64,000 bases of DNA, taken from NCBI RefSeq assembly GCF_007859715.1, contig NZ_SJPG01000001.1:868001-932000 (forward strand), read 5' to 3'. Position numbers and translations under genes: made by a program. Of this stretch, positions 50,742 to 59,172 are shown piece after piece. The notes under the pieces were generated by a model. That model searched no databases, was not told the origin of the DNA, and saw only the letters and a list, made by a program, of their open reading frames with translations. Numbering within the stretch: position 1 is the stretch's first letter; each line of letters starts with the position of its first letter. Source of the DNA: Rubinisphaera italica (GTDB lineage Bacteria; Planctomycetota; Planctomycetia; Planctomycetales; Planctomycetaceae).

Positions 50742-50786
50742 ATATTGATATCAATATTAGGATGTCAGACATCTGTAAAGATGTCT
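50742..50786 (+). promoter_or_regulatory. Palindrome and alternative hairpins upstream of DUF1559
   Basis: A perfect 16-bp palindrome ATATTGATATCAATAT (50742-50757) is followed by GATGTC-A-GACATC-TGTAAA-GATGTC (50761-50785), in which the middle word can pair with either neighbour. They lie 75-120 bp before the DUF1559 start and may be an operator and a leader switch. Nothing else coding was seen in 50481-50860. Confidence 0.45.
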
Positions 50787-51048
50787 TTGAAGAATTTTAG
50801 AAGGCAGATGCCGACGTCAAATATTCAGTATATTTCAATTAGTTTTGTGAAGGGAGAGTTATGGCTTCAGAGCAATTCTGGTCGCGTAAAGGGTTCACAC
50901 TGATTGAACTTCTCGTTGTTATAGCAATTATTGCTATATTAGTGGCATTGCTACTTCCGGCAGTACAACAAGCTAGAGAAGCAGCGAGGAGGAGTCAATG
51001 CAAGAACAATCTTAAGCAGATTGGATTGGCGCTGCATAACTACCATGA

Positions 51049-52148
51049 GGTGGATTCAATTTTGAAATGCACGGGTTGATGGAAAAAGAGTGACATTCGT
51101 GAGATGGTTTGTTTTGACCAAACGACCATCAATCCTACTAAGAAGAAATCACGAATGTCACACACGCATCTTACTGCTGAGGAACGTGATTCCATAGCGC
51201 ACATGCACGCCCTGGGACACTCTCGAATAGAAATTGCGCGCGAGTTATCCCGAGACCCCAGCACGATCTCCCGAGAACTGCGGCGGAATTCGGATGCGAC
51301 CGGGAAGTATTTCGCCGGGAAAGCCGACCGCAAAGCGCGACGGCGTCGACAACTCTGCAAACTCCCCTGGAAACTCAACCACGCTCCGCTCAAAGAATTC
51401 CTGCTCGATAAGTTGTCTCTCAAGTGGTCGCCGGAACAGATTGCAGGTCAACTCTTGCGACTGCATCCTCGGGAGGCCAGAATGCGAATATCCATTGAGA
51501 CGATTTACGCCTGGATCAAAGCAAACAAAAAGCAGGGCGGCAACATCTACAGGCAGCTGCGTCAATCGAGAAAGAAACGCCGCAAACGCTACGGCACAGG
51601 GATCTCCAGACGATGCGACCCGACCAAAAAGCCAATGGATCAGCGACCGGTTTCTGCACGCAATCGTTCGCGGATCGGGCACTGGGAATCGGATACCATC
51701 GAGGGTCAAAAGGGGACCGGCTACATTGTCACGCATGTCGAACGCAAGACCGGCTATCTTGTGGCGAGCTATCTGCCGGACAAGAAAGCATCGACGTTGA
51801 ACGCGGCTTCGGTGTTTGCGTTTGAGGGGTTGCCATCGTCATTGATTCGAACTTTGACGACGGACAACGGGAGTGAGTTTTCGGGTCATCGAGAGTTGGA
51901 GCAAGCCCTGCATTGTGCGATCTATTTTGCTCCGGCTCGCCAGCCGTGGCAACGCGGCCAGAATGAGAACACCAACGGGCTTCTGCGGCAATACTTCCTG
52001 AAGGGGAGCGATTTCCGTAAACTGAAAGCCGAGGATATTCAAGCGGCTGTGATGGAGTTGAACAACCGGCCTCGCAAAAAGTACCAATTCAAATCACCAC
52101 ACGAACTGTTCGAACCCAAAACCCGTGCATTTCAAAATTGAATCCACC
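51049..52148 (+). mobile_element. IS30-family insertion sequence, 1100 bp, complete
   Basis: Perfect 29-bp terminal inverted repeats (51049-51077 and 52120-52148, beginning GGTGGATTCAATTTTG) flank a single transposase gene. The host sequence on both sides repeats TGA (51046-51048 and 52149-52151), a 3-bp target duplication typical of the family. It sits inside the conserved HNYHD segment of a DUF1559 gene. Intact ends, intact transposase and clean target duplication indicate recent activity. Confidence 0.95.
51104..52141 (+). CDS. IS30-family DDE transposase
   Basis: A 345-residue transposase. The N-terminal helix-turn-helix (AEERDSIAHMHALGHSRIEI, then ARELSRDPSTISRELRRN) binds the element ends. 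The catalytic core shows the triad DTIEG, TDNGSEF and RGQNENTNGLLRQYF, with the D-D-E arrangement of the rve/IS30 group. The start could be 51104 or the ATG at 51155, which has AAGAAG nearby and begins MSHTHLTAEERDS; both include the helix-turn-helix. The stop codon lies within the right inverted repeat. Confidence 0.95.
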   Translation: MVCFDQTTINPTKKKSRMSHTHLTAEERDSIAHMHALGHSRIEIARELSRDPSTISRELRRNSDATGKYFAGKADRKARRRRQLCKLPWKLNHAPLKEFLLDKLSLKWSPEQIAGQLLRLHPREARMRISIETIYAWIKANKKQGGNIYRQLRQSRKKRRKRYGTGISRRCDPTKKPMDQRPVSARNRSRIGHWESDTIEGQKGTGYIVTHVERKTGYLVASYLPDKKASTLNAASVFAFEGLPSSLIRTLTTDNGSEFSGHRELEQALHCAIYFAPARQPWQRGQNENTNGLLRQYFLKGSDFRKLKAEDIQAAVMELNNRPRKKYQFKSPHELFEPKTRAFQN

Positions 52149-53013
52149 TGATTCCCATTCCAAGTTTCCCCCTGGAATGCAATATCGGGTGACGTCATCA
52201 AGGTCGAATATTCGGCAGTCTTTCTTTATTCACCTTTATCCATTCCTTGAGCAGTCTGCGGCTTATGATCAATATAACTTCAATGTGAATTGGCATGACG
52301 CCACTAATACGCCCGTACGAGTTCTGCATGTCCCTGTAATGATTTGTCCAACCGACAAGACTGAACTCTGGACGACTGATGCTAGCACAAGTATTCGGGG
52401 AAATTACGGGCTCAACTGGGGCAAGGGGACATGGTCAGACCGTGACGGCGACGGCACTGCCGAGAGCAGTGGCGGGACCATTGATAGTTTTCGTCCAAGT
52501 TCTCCTCCTTTCGGTAACTGTTTTGGGGCAAGGATTGCTAACATGAGGGATGGGACAAGCAATACGCTGCTCGTGATGGAAATGGTTCAGATGTATTCTG
52601 GGGATAATGATTTTCGAGGCTGGTTCTGGAATGATGAGCCAGATGCCTACAGTATTTATACGCGATTGACGCCAAACACTTCCGCTCCAGATATCGTTCC
52701 GCGCTGTGTGAACCGGCCTTTGGAGAATCAGCCCTGTGTCACCGCTAGCTCAAACCCAAATTCTGTGAGCGTCGCCTCCAGGAGTATGCATGCCGGTGGT
52801 GTTCAGGTTCTACTGGGTGATGGAGCAGTTCGATTCATTTCTGACAATATCTCTCTGGAGATTTATCAGGGGCTCTCGACAATGAACGGCAAAGAGGTGA
52901 TCGGTGAGTTTTAATTCGCCATGGCATTGCTCGCTGGTTCATTCTCAAGTGAGGAGCCGGGGTAGTCAGATCCTGGCGGGTTTGTCCAAGTAAATTTCAG
53001 GGGAGTCGATATC

Positions 53014-53430
53014 GTGAATAGTTGCGTATGGGGCGTACTTCTGTCTGTGTGCTCGATGTTGTTTATGGGTTGTGGCGGAGATGGTATCAATCGCGTGGAT
53101 GTCGAAGGCAAGGTTACGCTCGATGGTGCTCCCTTAAACGAAGGCGCATCGGTGACGTTTATTCCAATAGGGTCAGGGCCTGCTGCTGGAGCTGTGATCG
53201 AGGGCGATCAGTACTCCATACTTGGTGACCGAGCGCCAGGTCCTGGTGAGTATCGGGTCGAGATACGATCCCCGCGTCCAACAGGCAAGCAGGTATTGGG
53301 GACCGATGGCGTTACGATGGAGCCCTCCTTTGAGGAGGCCGTGCCAGAAAAATATAACACCAACTCAGAACTGAAGGCTAATCTCAGTTCAGGCGAAAAG
53401 AATACGATTGATTTTATCTTGACGAAATAG
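53014..53430 (+). CDS. Transthyretin-like lipoprotein partner of DUF1559
   Basis: A 138-residue lipoprotein starting with GTG behind GGGGAG at good spacing. The leader ends in the lipobox LFMGCGG. The rest is a small beta-sandwich of the carboxypeptidase regulatory/transthyretin-like type, with VEGKVTLDGAPLNEGASVTF, a central PGPGEYRVEI strand and a C-terminal NTIDFILTK strand. Such proteins regularly follow DUF1559 genes in planctomycetes; here it is 99 bp downstream of the interrupted one. It may be a surface-anchored binding partner, but no function is established. Confidence 0.85.
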   Translation: MNSCVWGVLLSVCSMLFMGCGGDGINRVDVEGKVTLDGAPLNEGASVTFIPIGSGPAAGAVIEGDQYSILGDRAPGPGEYRVEIRSPRPTGKQVLGTDGVTMEPSFEEAVPEKYNTNSELKANLSSGEKNTIDFILTK

Positions 53431-53518
53431 TCTTGAGTTTGCGAGCTTTGCCGCTCCGAATTCTACGGCAAGATTATTATTACTATTCCGTATAATTCAT
53501 TGAAAGTGAAAGACTCAC

Positions 53519-54499
53519 ATGTCGTATCAACAAAGCAAAGCCCGGCTCGGCTTTACATTAATCGAGCTTCTTGTGGTGATCGCAATCATAGCCATACTGG
53601 TCGCCTTGTTGTTGCCAGCAGTGCAGCAGGCCAGGGAAGCGGCTCGTAGAAGCCAATGTAAGAATAATCTGAAGCAGATTGGGTTGGCGCTGCATAATTA
53701 TCATGACACCCACGGACGGTTCCCGATGAACTGCATTATTGCATCAGGAACTTGGGGAGTTGATCATGCAACTCACAAGGGGAGCCCCTTCGTAAAATTG
53801 CTTCCTTTTCTAGAGCAGGGACCATTGTTCGATAGTTGTGATTTCGACCGGGATACTGTACTTCATAGCGTGACTCCGGATGGCAAACCAGTTCACTCTG
53901 TTGTCATTTCGGCATTGATTTGCCCCTCGGATGATCATGACGGCATCTGGACTGGTGGTGCAACACATACGACCGATTCCAATGGGCAGCGGCGTGCGTT
54001 GGCGAACTACTCTTTCAGTATGGGAAGTCAGGCCAACAGCCCGTGTGGTACTCATAATAATTACTTTGGGAATGGTCCAACGGTACGAGGAGACTCACTG
54101 GACAGTAAGAATATTTCCGGAGTCTTCAGCCACTGGGCTTGGGCTGCCAAATTCAAGGATGTGCGTGATGGAACATCCAATACGATCGCGCTGGGCGAAA
54201 TTCGCCCCCGATGTGCAAATCATACTCGTGATGGCTGGATGGCAGAAAACGCATTGTATACTGGGACAGGAGTCGCAATTAATTTCAATACCTGCGAGGG
54301 AGAGCCGGGCACGGGAACCGGGTGTAATCAGTATACAGGGCAGTGGGGGGCTTCCCAGGGATTCAAATCCAGTCATGATGGAGGAGCCCAATTCCTTTTG
54401 TGCGACGGCTCTGTACATTTTCTGAGCGAAAATATTGATATGGTGACATATCAGAAGTTGGGCGACCGCCGAGATGCTCAACCGCTTGGTGAATTTTAA
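53519..54499 (+). CDS. DUF1559 / H-X9-DG pseudopilin-like protein
   Basis: A 326-residue protein with pilin-like leader and helix ([20 protein letters not shown] at about 9-28, then [20 protein letters not shown]), the [13 protein letters not shown] segment that marks where the neighbour is interrupted by IS30, and a C-terminal H-X9-DG motif ([12 protein letters not shown]). Many conserved Cys are present in the globular part. It is an intact paralogue of the IS-interrupted gene and forms a second DUF1559-lipoprotein pair with the gene at 54580. It is probably a secreted pseudopilin-type protein of unknown role. Confidence 0.93.
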   Translation: MSYQQSKARLGFTLIELLVVIAIIAILVALLLPAVQQAREAARRSQCKNNLKQIGLALHNYHDTHGRFPMNCIIASGTWGVDHATHKGSPFVKLLPFLEQGPLFDSCDFDRDTVLHSVTPDGKPVHSVVISALICPSDDHDGIWTGGATHTTDSNGQRRALANYSFSMGSQANSPCGTHNNYFGNGPTVRGDSLDSKNISGVFSHWAWAAKFKDVRDGTSNTIALGEIRPRCANHTRDGWMAENALYTGTGVAINFNTCEGEPGTGTGCNQYTGQWGASQGFKSSHDGGAQFLLCDGSVHFLSENIDMVTYQKLGDRRDAQPLGEF

Positions 54500-54579
54500 T
54501 GGGAGTCGCTTAGCGACAGGTCAGAATGTGAATTCTGAGTCTGCATTTAAATTTCACGCTGTGTAGGGGAGTTTCTAAG

Positions 54580-54984
54580 GTGTTGAAGTTGAAGATTCTA
54601 AGTCTGGGGATTCTGCTCCTGGCTGGCTGTGGTGGTGCAACTGATCGAGATGCGACTTACTCCGTTAAGGGGAAAGTGATCTATAATGGTTCTCCGGTGG
54701 CTCAGGCAAATGTCATGTTTGTGCCTGAAAATGGACGCCCAGCCTCTGGTACGAGTGATGATCAGGGTGAGTTCACATTGACAACATACACAAGTGGTGA
54801 TGGAGCCCAGCCTGGAGAGCATCAGGTGCTGGTGACTAAGTTAGAGCCCGCTTCACCCAATGATCCCTATGCGACCAGAAAGTCGCTGGTTCCAGAAAAG
54901 TATGGAGAACTCAAAACATCACCTTTGAAACAATCGATTAACACTGGAGATAATTCTGAGATTACAATTGAACTTAAAGATTGA
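54580..54984 (+). CDS. Transthyretin-like lipoprotein partner of DUF1559
   Basis: A 134-residue lipoprotein that starts with GTG behind AGGGGAG. Lipobox: LLLAGCGG. A carboxypeptidase regulatory-like beta fold follows: YSVKGKVIYNGSPVAQANVM, GRPASGTSDDQGEFTLTTY, PGEHQVLVTKLEP and a terminal NSEITIELKD strand. It is parallel to the lipoprotein at 53014, so the region is two consecutive DUF1559-lipoprotein pairs. Confidence 0.86.
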   Translation: MLKLKILSLGILLLAGCGGATDRDATYSVKGKVIYNGSPVAQANVMFVPENGRPASGTSDDQGEFTLTTYTSGDGAQPGEHQVLVTKLEPASPNDPYATRKSLVPEKYGELKTSPLKQSINTGDNSEITIELKD

Positions 54985-55486
54985 TTGCTGGTTACAGCGT
55001 CCAATAACGTTTTGTAACAGTTCTTTAACTGGGAGCTTAAGGAGGACTTTAAATGGAGGATTCTGTGAGAAATTATTGTTCTCACACGCTCCCTGTTTAG
55101 ATGAAAGTCGTAAATCTCTTACCCAAAGAGGTGACGACGTATAATGCTTCAATCAAACCATTCGTCCCCACAAAATAATGGTCATGTCAGTGACTACTGC
55201 CTCGCAGTTTTCACTGCCGTCATTAGTTCCTCATAAATCCCTACGCAAGCTAACTGCTTCGGAATATTGACTTTAGACATTCTTTAAAATGTCCACTTCC
55301 TCTGAATTCTCACTTAAATAATTAATTCTGTTTAAAACAATACAATACTGAATAGCAATAACATGCCTTGTCGCTCATCAGGCACACTTGAGTAAAAAGT
55401 TGAAAGAGGTCCTTTTCAAATCACTGGCATGATGTATCAGTAGTCAGGAATAATCTTTTTATACAGGCGGTTTATTGGAGATCATC
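54985..55486. other. Long intergenic region upstream of the FadR-led operon
   Basis: No gene was recognised in 502 bp. A perfect 8-bp hairpin TGTGAGAA-7-TTCTCACA (55064-55086) lies 80 bp past the lipoprotein stop and may be a 3' end without a T run. The promoter and FadR-family operator are expected in the 3' part, but I found no clear TGG/CCA-type palindrome. Confidence 0.4.
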
Positions 55487-56194
55487 ATGAGTTCAAGCTT
55501 AAAGCCATCTCGGCGAAAGTCTTCTGTCGATCAAGTGGTTGAGCGGATTCGCGATGTGATCCAGAAGCAAAAGCTGACTGCTGGAGCACGCTTGCCGGGT
55601 GAATTGGAACTGGTTGAACAATTGCAGGTAAGCCGTTCGGTGTTGCGTGAGGCGCTTGCCCGGTTGCAGGGTTTAGGGCTGGTCGAAATTCAACGAGGCA
55701 ACGGGACTTTTGTTGCTGGAAAAGAAAAACTGGCTCATTGCGTGCAATTGTTGCAATCTGCCGTCACCCTTGCACCTCGGGAATTACTTTCTTATGCCGA
55801 GCTCAGGGCAGCTATTGAAGTGCAAGCCGTTCGTCTGGCAGCCGAGCGTGCTAGTGAAGACGATCTATCAGATTTGCGAACGCTCCTCAAAGAACTCGAT
55901 TCTATTGACCGACCCTACGAAGAATTGCTTGATGTCGACTTCCGTTTTCATCGTCGAATATTAGAAACTGCTCAAAACGCGTTGATGCAGAATCTGATGG
56001 AAGTGATCTACGAATTTGTCGTCACTCAAATGGCTAAGACGACACCATCTCCTCGTGAGAATAAATTGGGGCGTCGTCTCCATCGCGAGATTTTTGCCTC
56101 CATCGAATCTCACGACCCCGATACCGCAGAACGGGTAATGCGAGAGCACATGGAAGTCGTCTTGAATCGATTAAAAAAGGAGGCCGGGGTATGA
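55487..56194 (+). CDS. FadR/GntR-family transcriptional regulator
   Basis: A 235-residue repressor-type regulator. The N-terminal winged helix (VDQVVERIRDVIQKQKLTAG, ARLPGELELVEQLQVSRSVL, then REALARLQGLGLVEI) is the GntR DNA-binding domain. The C-terminal FCD ligand domain shows the metal-binding pattern DVDFRFHRRILE with later LHREIFASIESH and MREHM, so it probably binds a carboxylate or sugar acid through a metal. The ATG at 55487 has TTGGAG six bases upstream. Its stop overlaps the ATG of the first PSCyt1 gene (ATGA), showing tight coupling with the genes it probably controls. Confidence 0.93.
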   Translation: MSSSLKPSRRKSSVDQVVERIRDVIQKQKLTAGARLPGELELVEQLQVSRSVLREALARLQGLGLVEIQRGNGTFVAGKEKLAHCVQLLQSAVTLAPRELLSYAELRAAIEVQAVRLAAERASEDDLSDLRTLLKELDSIDRPYEELLDVDFRFHRRILETAQNALMQNLMEVIYEFVVTQMAKTTPSPRENKLGRRLHREIFASIESHDPDTAERVMREHMEVVLNRLKKEAGV

Positions 56195-59172
56195 AGTTTC
56201 ATCGGACTCTTTGCGTTCTTGCAATTTGCGTTTCAACGACCCTGACAATCTGTTCTTCGCTCATCGCTGACGAAACGCATATCGATTTTAAGAAGCAGAT
56301 TGCACCTATCTTTGTGGAACATTGTCTCCGCTGTCATTCTCCCGGTATCGATAAGGGAGATCTTTCGCTGGATACGATTGAGGATCTGAAAGCCAATGAT
56401 TACCTCATTGCTGGCGACCCCAACAGCAGCTATATGATGGATTTGGTCACTTCACACAATGGTGAGCCCGCTACAATGCCAAAGGGGGCAGAGCCGCTTT
56501 CCGATGATGATGTGACCTTGCTTCGAAAATGGATTCAACAGGGAGCGATCTGGCCGGATGACGTTGTGTTGAAAGAGAAGTCTAAAGCGGATTATTCCTG
56601 GTGGTCGTTACAGCCGCTTCGTCATATTAAAAATTCGCCAGAGTTACACATTGACGATTTCTTAAAAGCGAAGCTCAGTGAGAATGGTCTCTCGTTGAGT
56701 CCCCAGGCTGATCGTCGGACATTAATACGACGGCTCTCTTTCGATTTGCACGGCCTGCCTCCCACACCCGAGGACGTGCAAGAGTTTGTGAACGATCCGG
56801 ATCCGGATGCCTACACGAAGTTAGTCGATCGTATGTTGGACTCGCCGCACTACGGCGAGCGTTATGCGCAGCACTGGCTGGACCTGGCACACTATGCCGA
56901 TACGCATGGTTTTGAACGCGATAAACGCCGCGATAGTGCGTGGCGGTATCGAGACTACGTGATTAACTCCCTCAACAAAGACAAGCCTTACGATCGATTC
57001 CTGCAAGAACAAATTGCCGGGGATGTCTTATGGCCCGAGGATGAGCATGCTGTCATCGCGACAGGTTTTCTGGCAGCAGGGCCTTGGGATTTCGTCGGTC
57101 AGGTTGAAACAAAAAGCGAGGAACTGAGAAGGTCGGCGCGGTCTCTCGATCTGGATGATATGGCGACGCAAGTCATGACCAGCACGATGGCCACAACGAT
57201 CAACTGCTGTCGCTGCCACGATCACAAGCTCGATCCCATTACCCAGGAAGAGTATTACCAGCTACGAGCGGTATTCGCGGGGATTAAGCGTGAAGATCGT
57301 GTCGCCAGTGATGGAGCAATGCGTCGCTATGAAAATAGCAAAACCGAATTGACCAGACAATTAAATAAAATTGACAATGAAATTGGCAGACTGGAAGGTT
57401 CCGGCCTTAATCTCGCCGACATGGTCGGTGGCGGCAATGGACTGGGTATTGGAACTTTCCGAAAGGGAATTGATGCACGCAGCGGTGAAATTCAAGTCCG
57501 CAACTTAAGTGGTCTTGAAAACGTTGTGACAAACAATTTTGTTACCACCAGTTCAGAATTCATCGATGGAGTTTTCATTCCAGATGGGCAAGATGGTAAT
57601 ACTGAAATCACTGTCAGTTCGACTGGGCTGACGGTTTCCCGTTTGAATAAAACATCGGGTGCCGCATGGGATCTCATTCGAAATGGACCCGTTGCCAGTC
57701 AGCATTCGCCAGAGTTGGGCGGCATCGACTTCACAAAAGAGGGACACAGTCTGCTTGGACTGCATGCGAACTCGGGGATTACCTTTGATGTTGAAGCCAT
57801 CCGCAAAGTTCATCGGAAAACAAATCTGCGATTCACAGCAAAGGTCGGATATTTTGGTGCTGCGGGTGGCTTTCGCGCTGATGCATGGATTTTTCTTGAC
57901 GGAAATTTGGTCAAGAAGTTTTTGCAACTGGGACGCGATCAGGGCCTGCAGGAGATCGATCTCGAAATTCCACTCACGTCAAGATTCCTGACGCTCGTTT
58001 CCACAGATGGTGGAAATGGATACGGGCACGATCAAATCGGGTTTGGCGATCCCGTTTTGAAGCCGGATGAATCCGCTGAGTTGAGTACGGAAGATCAGCA
58101 GCGATTAACAGACCTGCGACTCGAACGAATCTCGACTCAGCAGCAACTTTCTTCGCTCAAAGCACCGCCGAAATTTTATGGTGTGGTTGCAAAGAAAGAC
58201 TCAACTCCAGTGTACTTACTGACTCGTGGTGATTCCGAGTCGCCCTCAGGTCCACCGCTTGCGCCGGGAGCACTGAAATCGCTTTCGATGCTGGAGCCTG
58301 ATTTAGGGACTCTTGATTCAGCGGAAGGCGAACGCCGTGTGGCTTTGGCGAATTGGATCACGCATTCAGAGAATCCACTCACGCCGCGGGTGATCGTGAA
58401 TCGGTTGTGGCATTGGCACTTTGGGCAGGGAATCGTCAATACACCCAGCGACTTCGGTTTCGGCGGCGATCGCCCCTCGCATCCTGAATTGCTCGACTGG
58501 CTCGCGATGCGACTCCAGCAGGAAGGCTGGTCGCTCAAGGCGATGCACCGGCTGATTCTCAACAGCGAAACATACAAACAACGATCACGACATAATGAGG
58601 ATGCAGCCGGCATGATGATCGATTCTGACAATCGATTTCTCTGGCGACAGAACCCACGGCGACTCGAAGCCGAAGCAATTCGGGATGCTGTCTTGATGGT
58701 GAGTGGCAGTCTGAATTCAGAGCGTGGTGGTCCCGGTTTTGAAGACTTCACTTACCAGGAAGCTTACGCACCGATCTATCAATACATCACCGCAGATGAG
58801 CCGGCTCTCTTTCGACGCAGTATCTACCGTTATATCGTCCGCACGCCGCCGGATCGTTTTTTGACGACATTAGATTGCCCCGATCCCGCCAATTTGACGG
58901 CTAAGCGGATGACAACGACAACGCCGCTGCAATCTCTTGCGCTGTACAACAACGATTTCATGCTGCGGCAGGCGCGATATTTTGCCCGACGCGTTGAAAC
59001 AGAAGCGGGCGAGGATGTTGCCGGGCAAGTGAACCGGGCTTTTGAATTGTCACTTTGTCGACTGCCGCAGGGGCAGGAGCAGCAATTCGCGATTTCATTT
59101 GTCAAACAATACGGACTATTCGCTCTTTGTCGATCACTCTTTAACACCAATGAGTTTTTGTATGTCGATTAA
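56191..59172 (+). CDS. PSCyt1-DUF1549-DUF1553 protein with NPCBM-like insert
   Basis: A 993-residue exported planctomycete protein. Signal peptide 1-26. PSCyt1 domain with a c-type haem motif VEHCLRCHSPG, then DUF1549 with CCRCHDHKLDPI, an insert (about 500-640) with an NPCBM-like carbohydrate-binding fold (RFTAKVGYFGAAGGFRADAW, then LTLVSTDGGNGYGHDQIGFG), and DUF1553 (RVIVNRLWHWHFGQG; FCRSLFNTNEFLY-like end). AAGGAGG precedes the ATG, which overlaps the FadR stop. The function is unknown. Exported haem and a glycan-binding insert suggest oxidative or scaffold work on carbohydrate polymers. Confidence 0.92.
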   Translation: MKFHRTLCVLAICVSTTLTICSSLIADETHIDFKKQIAPIFVEHCLRCHSPGIDKGDLSLDTIEDLKANDYLIAGDPNSSYMMDLVTSHNGEPATMPKGAEPLSDDDVTLLRKWIQQGAIWPDDVVLKEKSKADYSWWSLQPLRHIKNSPELHIDDFLKAKLSENGLSLSPQADRRTLIRRLSFDLHGLPPTPEDVQEFVNDPDPDAYTKLVDRMLDSPHYGERYAQHWLDLAHYADTHGFERDKRRDSAWRYRDYVINSLNKDKPYDRFLQEQIAGDVLWPEDEHAVIATGFLAAGPWDFVGQVETKSEELRRSARSLDLDDMATQVMTSTMATTINCCRCHDHKLDPITQEEYYQLRAVFAGIKREDRVASDGAMRRYENSKTELTRQLNKIDNEIGRLEGSGLNLADMVGGGNGLGIGTFRKGIDARSGEIQVRNLSGLENVVTNNFVTTSSEFIDGVFIPDGQDGNTEITVSSTGLTVSRLNKTSGAAWDLIRNGPVASQHSPELGGIDFTKEGHSLLGLHANSGITFDVEAIRKVHRKTNLRFTAKVGYFGAAGGFRADAWIFLDGNLVKKFLQLGRDQGLQEIDLEIPLTSRFLTLVSTDGGNGYGHDQIGFGDPVLKPDESAELSTEDQQRLTDLRLERISTQQQLSSLKAPPKFYGVVAKKDSTPVYLLTRGDSESPSGPPLAPGALKSLSMLEPDLGTLDSAEGERRVALANWITHSENPLTPRVIVNRLWHWHFGQGIVNTPSDFGFGGDRPSHPELLDWLAMRLQQEGWSLKAMHRLILNSETYKQRSRHNEDAAGMMIDSDNRFLWRQNPRRLEAEAIRDAVLMVSGSLNSERGGPGFEDFTYQEAYAPIYQYITADEPALFRRSIYRYIVRTPPDRFLTTLDCPDPANLTAKRMTTTTPLQSLALYNNDFMLRQARYFARRVETEAGEDVAGQVNRAFELSLCRLPQGQEQQFAISFVKQYGLFALCRSLFNTNEFLYVD

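Larger units (their letters stand above)
50861..52914 (+). pseudogene. DUF1559 pseudopilin-like gene interrupted by IS30 element
   Basis: Two exact halves of one gene. The 5' part (50861-51048) encodes the leader [20 protein letters not shown] and continues to [12 protein letters not shown]. The 3' part resumes at 52149-52151 with HDSHSKFPPGM and ends with the H-X9-DG block HAGGVQVLLGDG. Removing the insert plus one TGA duplicate leaves 951 bp, an unbroken 316-residue frame, so there are no secondary mutations and the insertion looks recent. The 5' half reads only into the element; the 3' half could start at a TTG in the right inverted repeat but has no ribosome binding site. It is paired with the lipoprotein at 53014. 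Confidence 0.93.

Noticed and set aside
52138..52914. 3' half of the interrupted DUF1559 gene as an independent gene
   Set aside because: It begins with a TTG inside the IS inverted repeat, has no ribosome binding site and lacks the leader helix; it is treated as part of the split gene.
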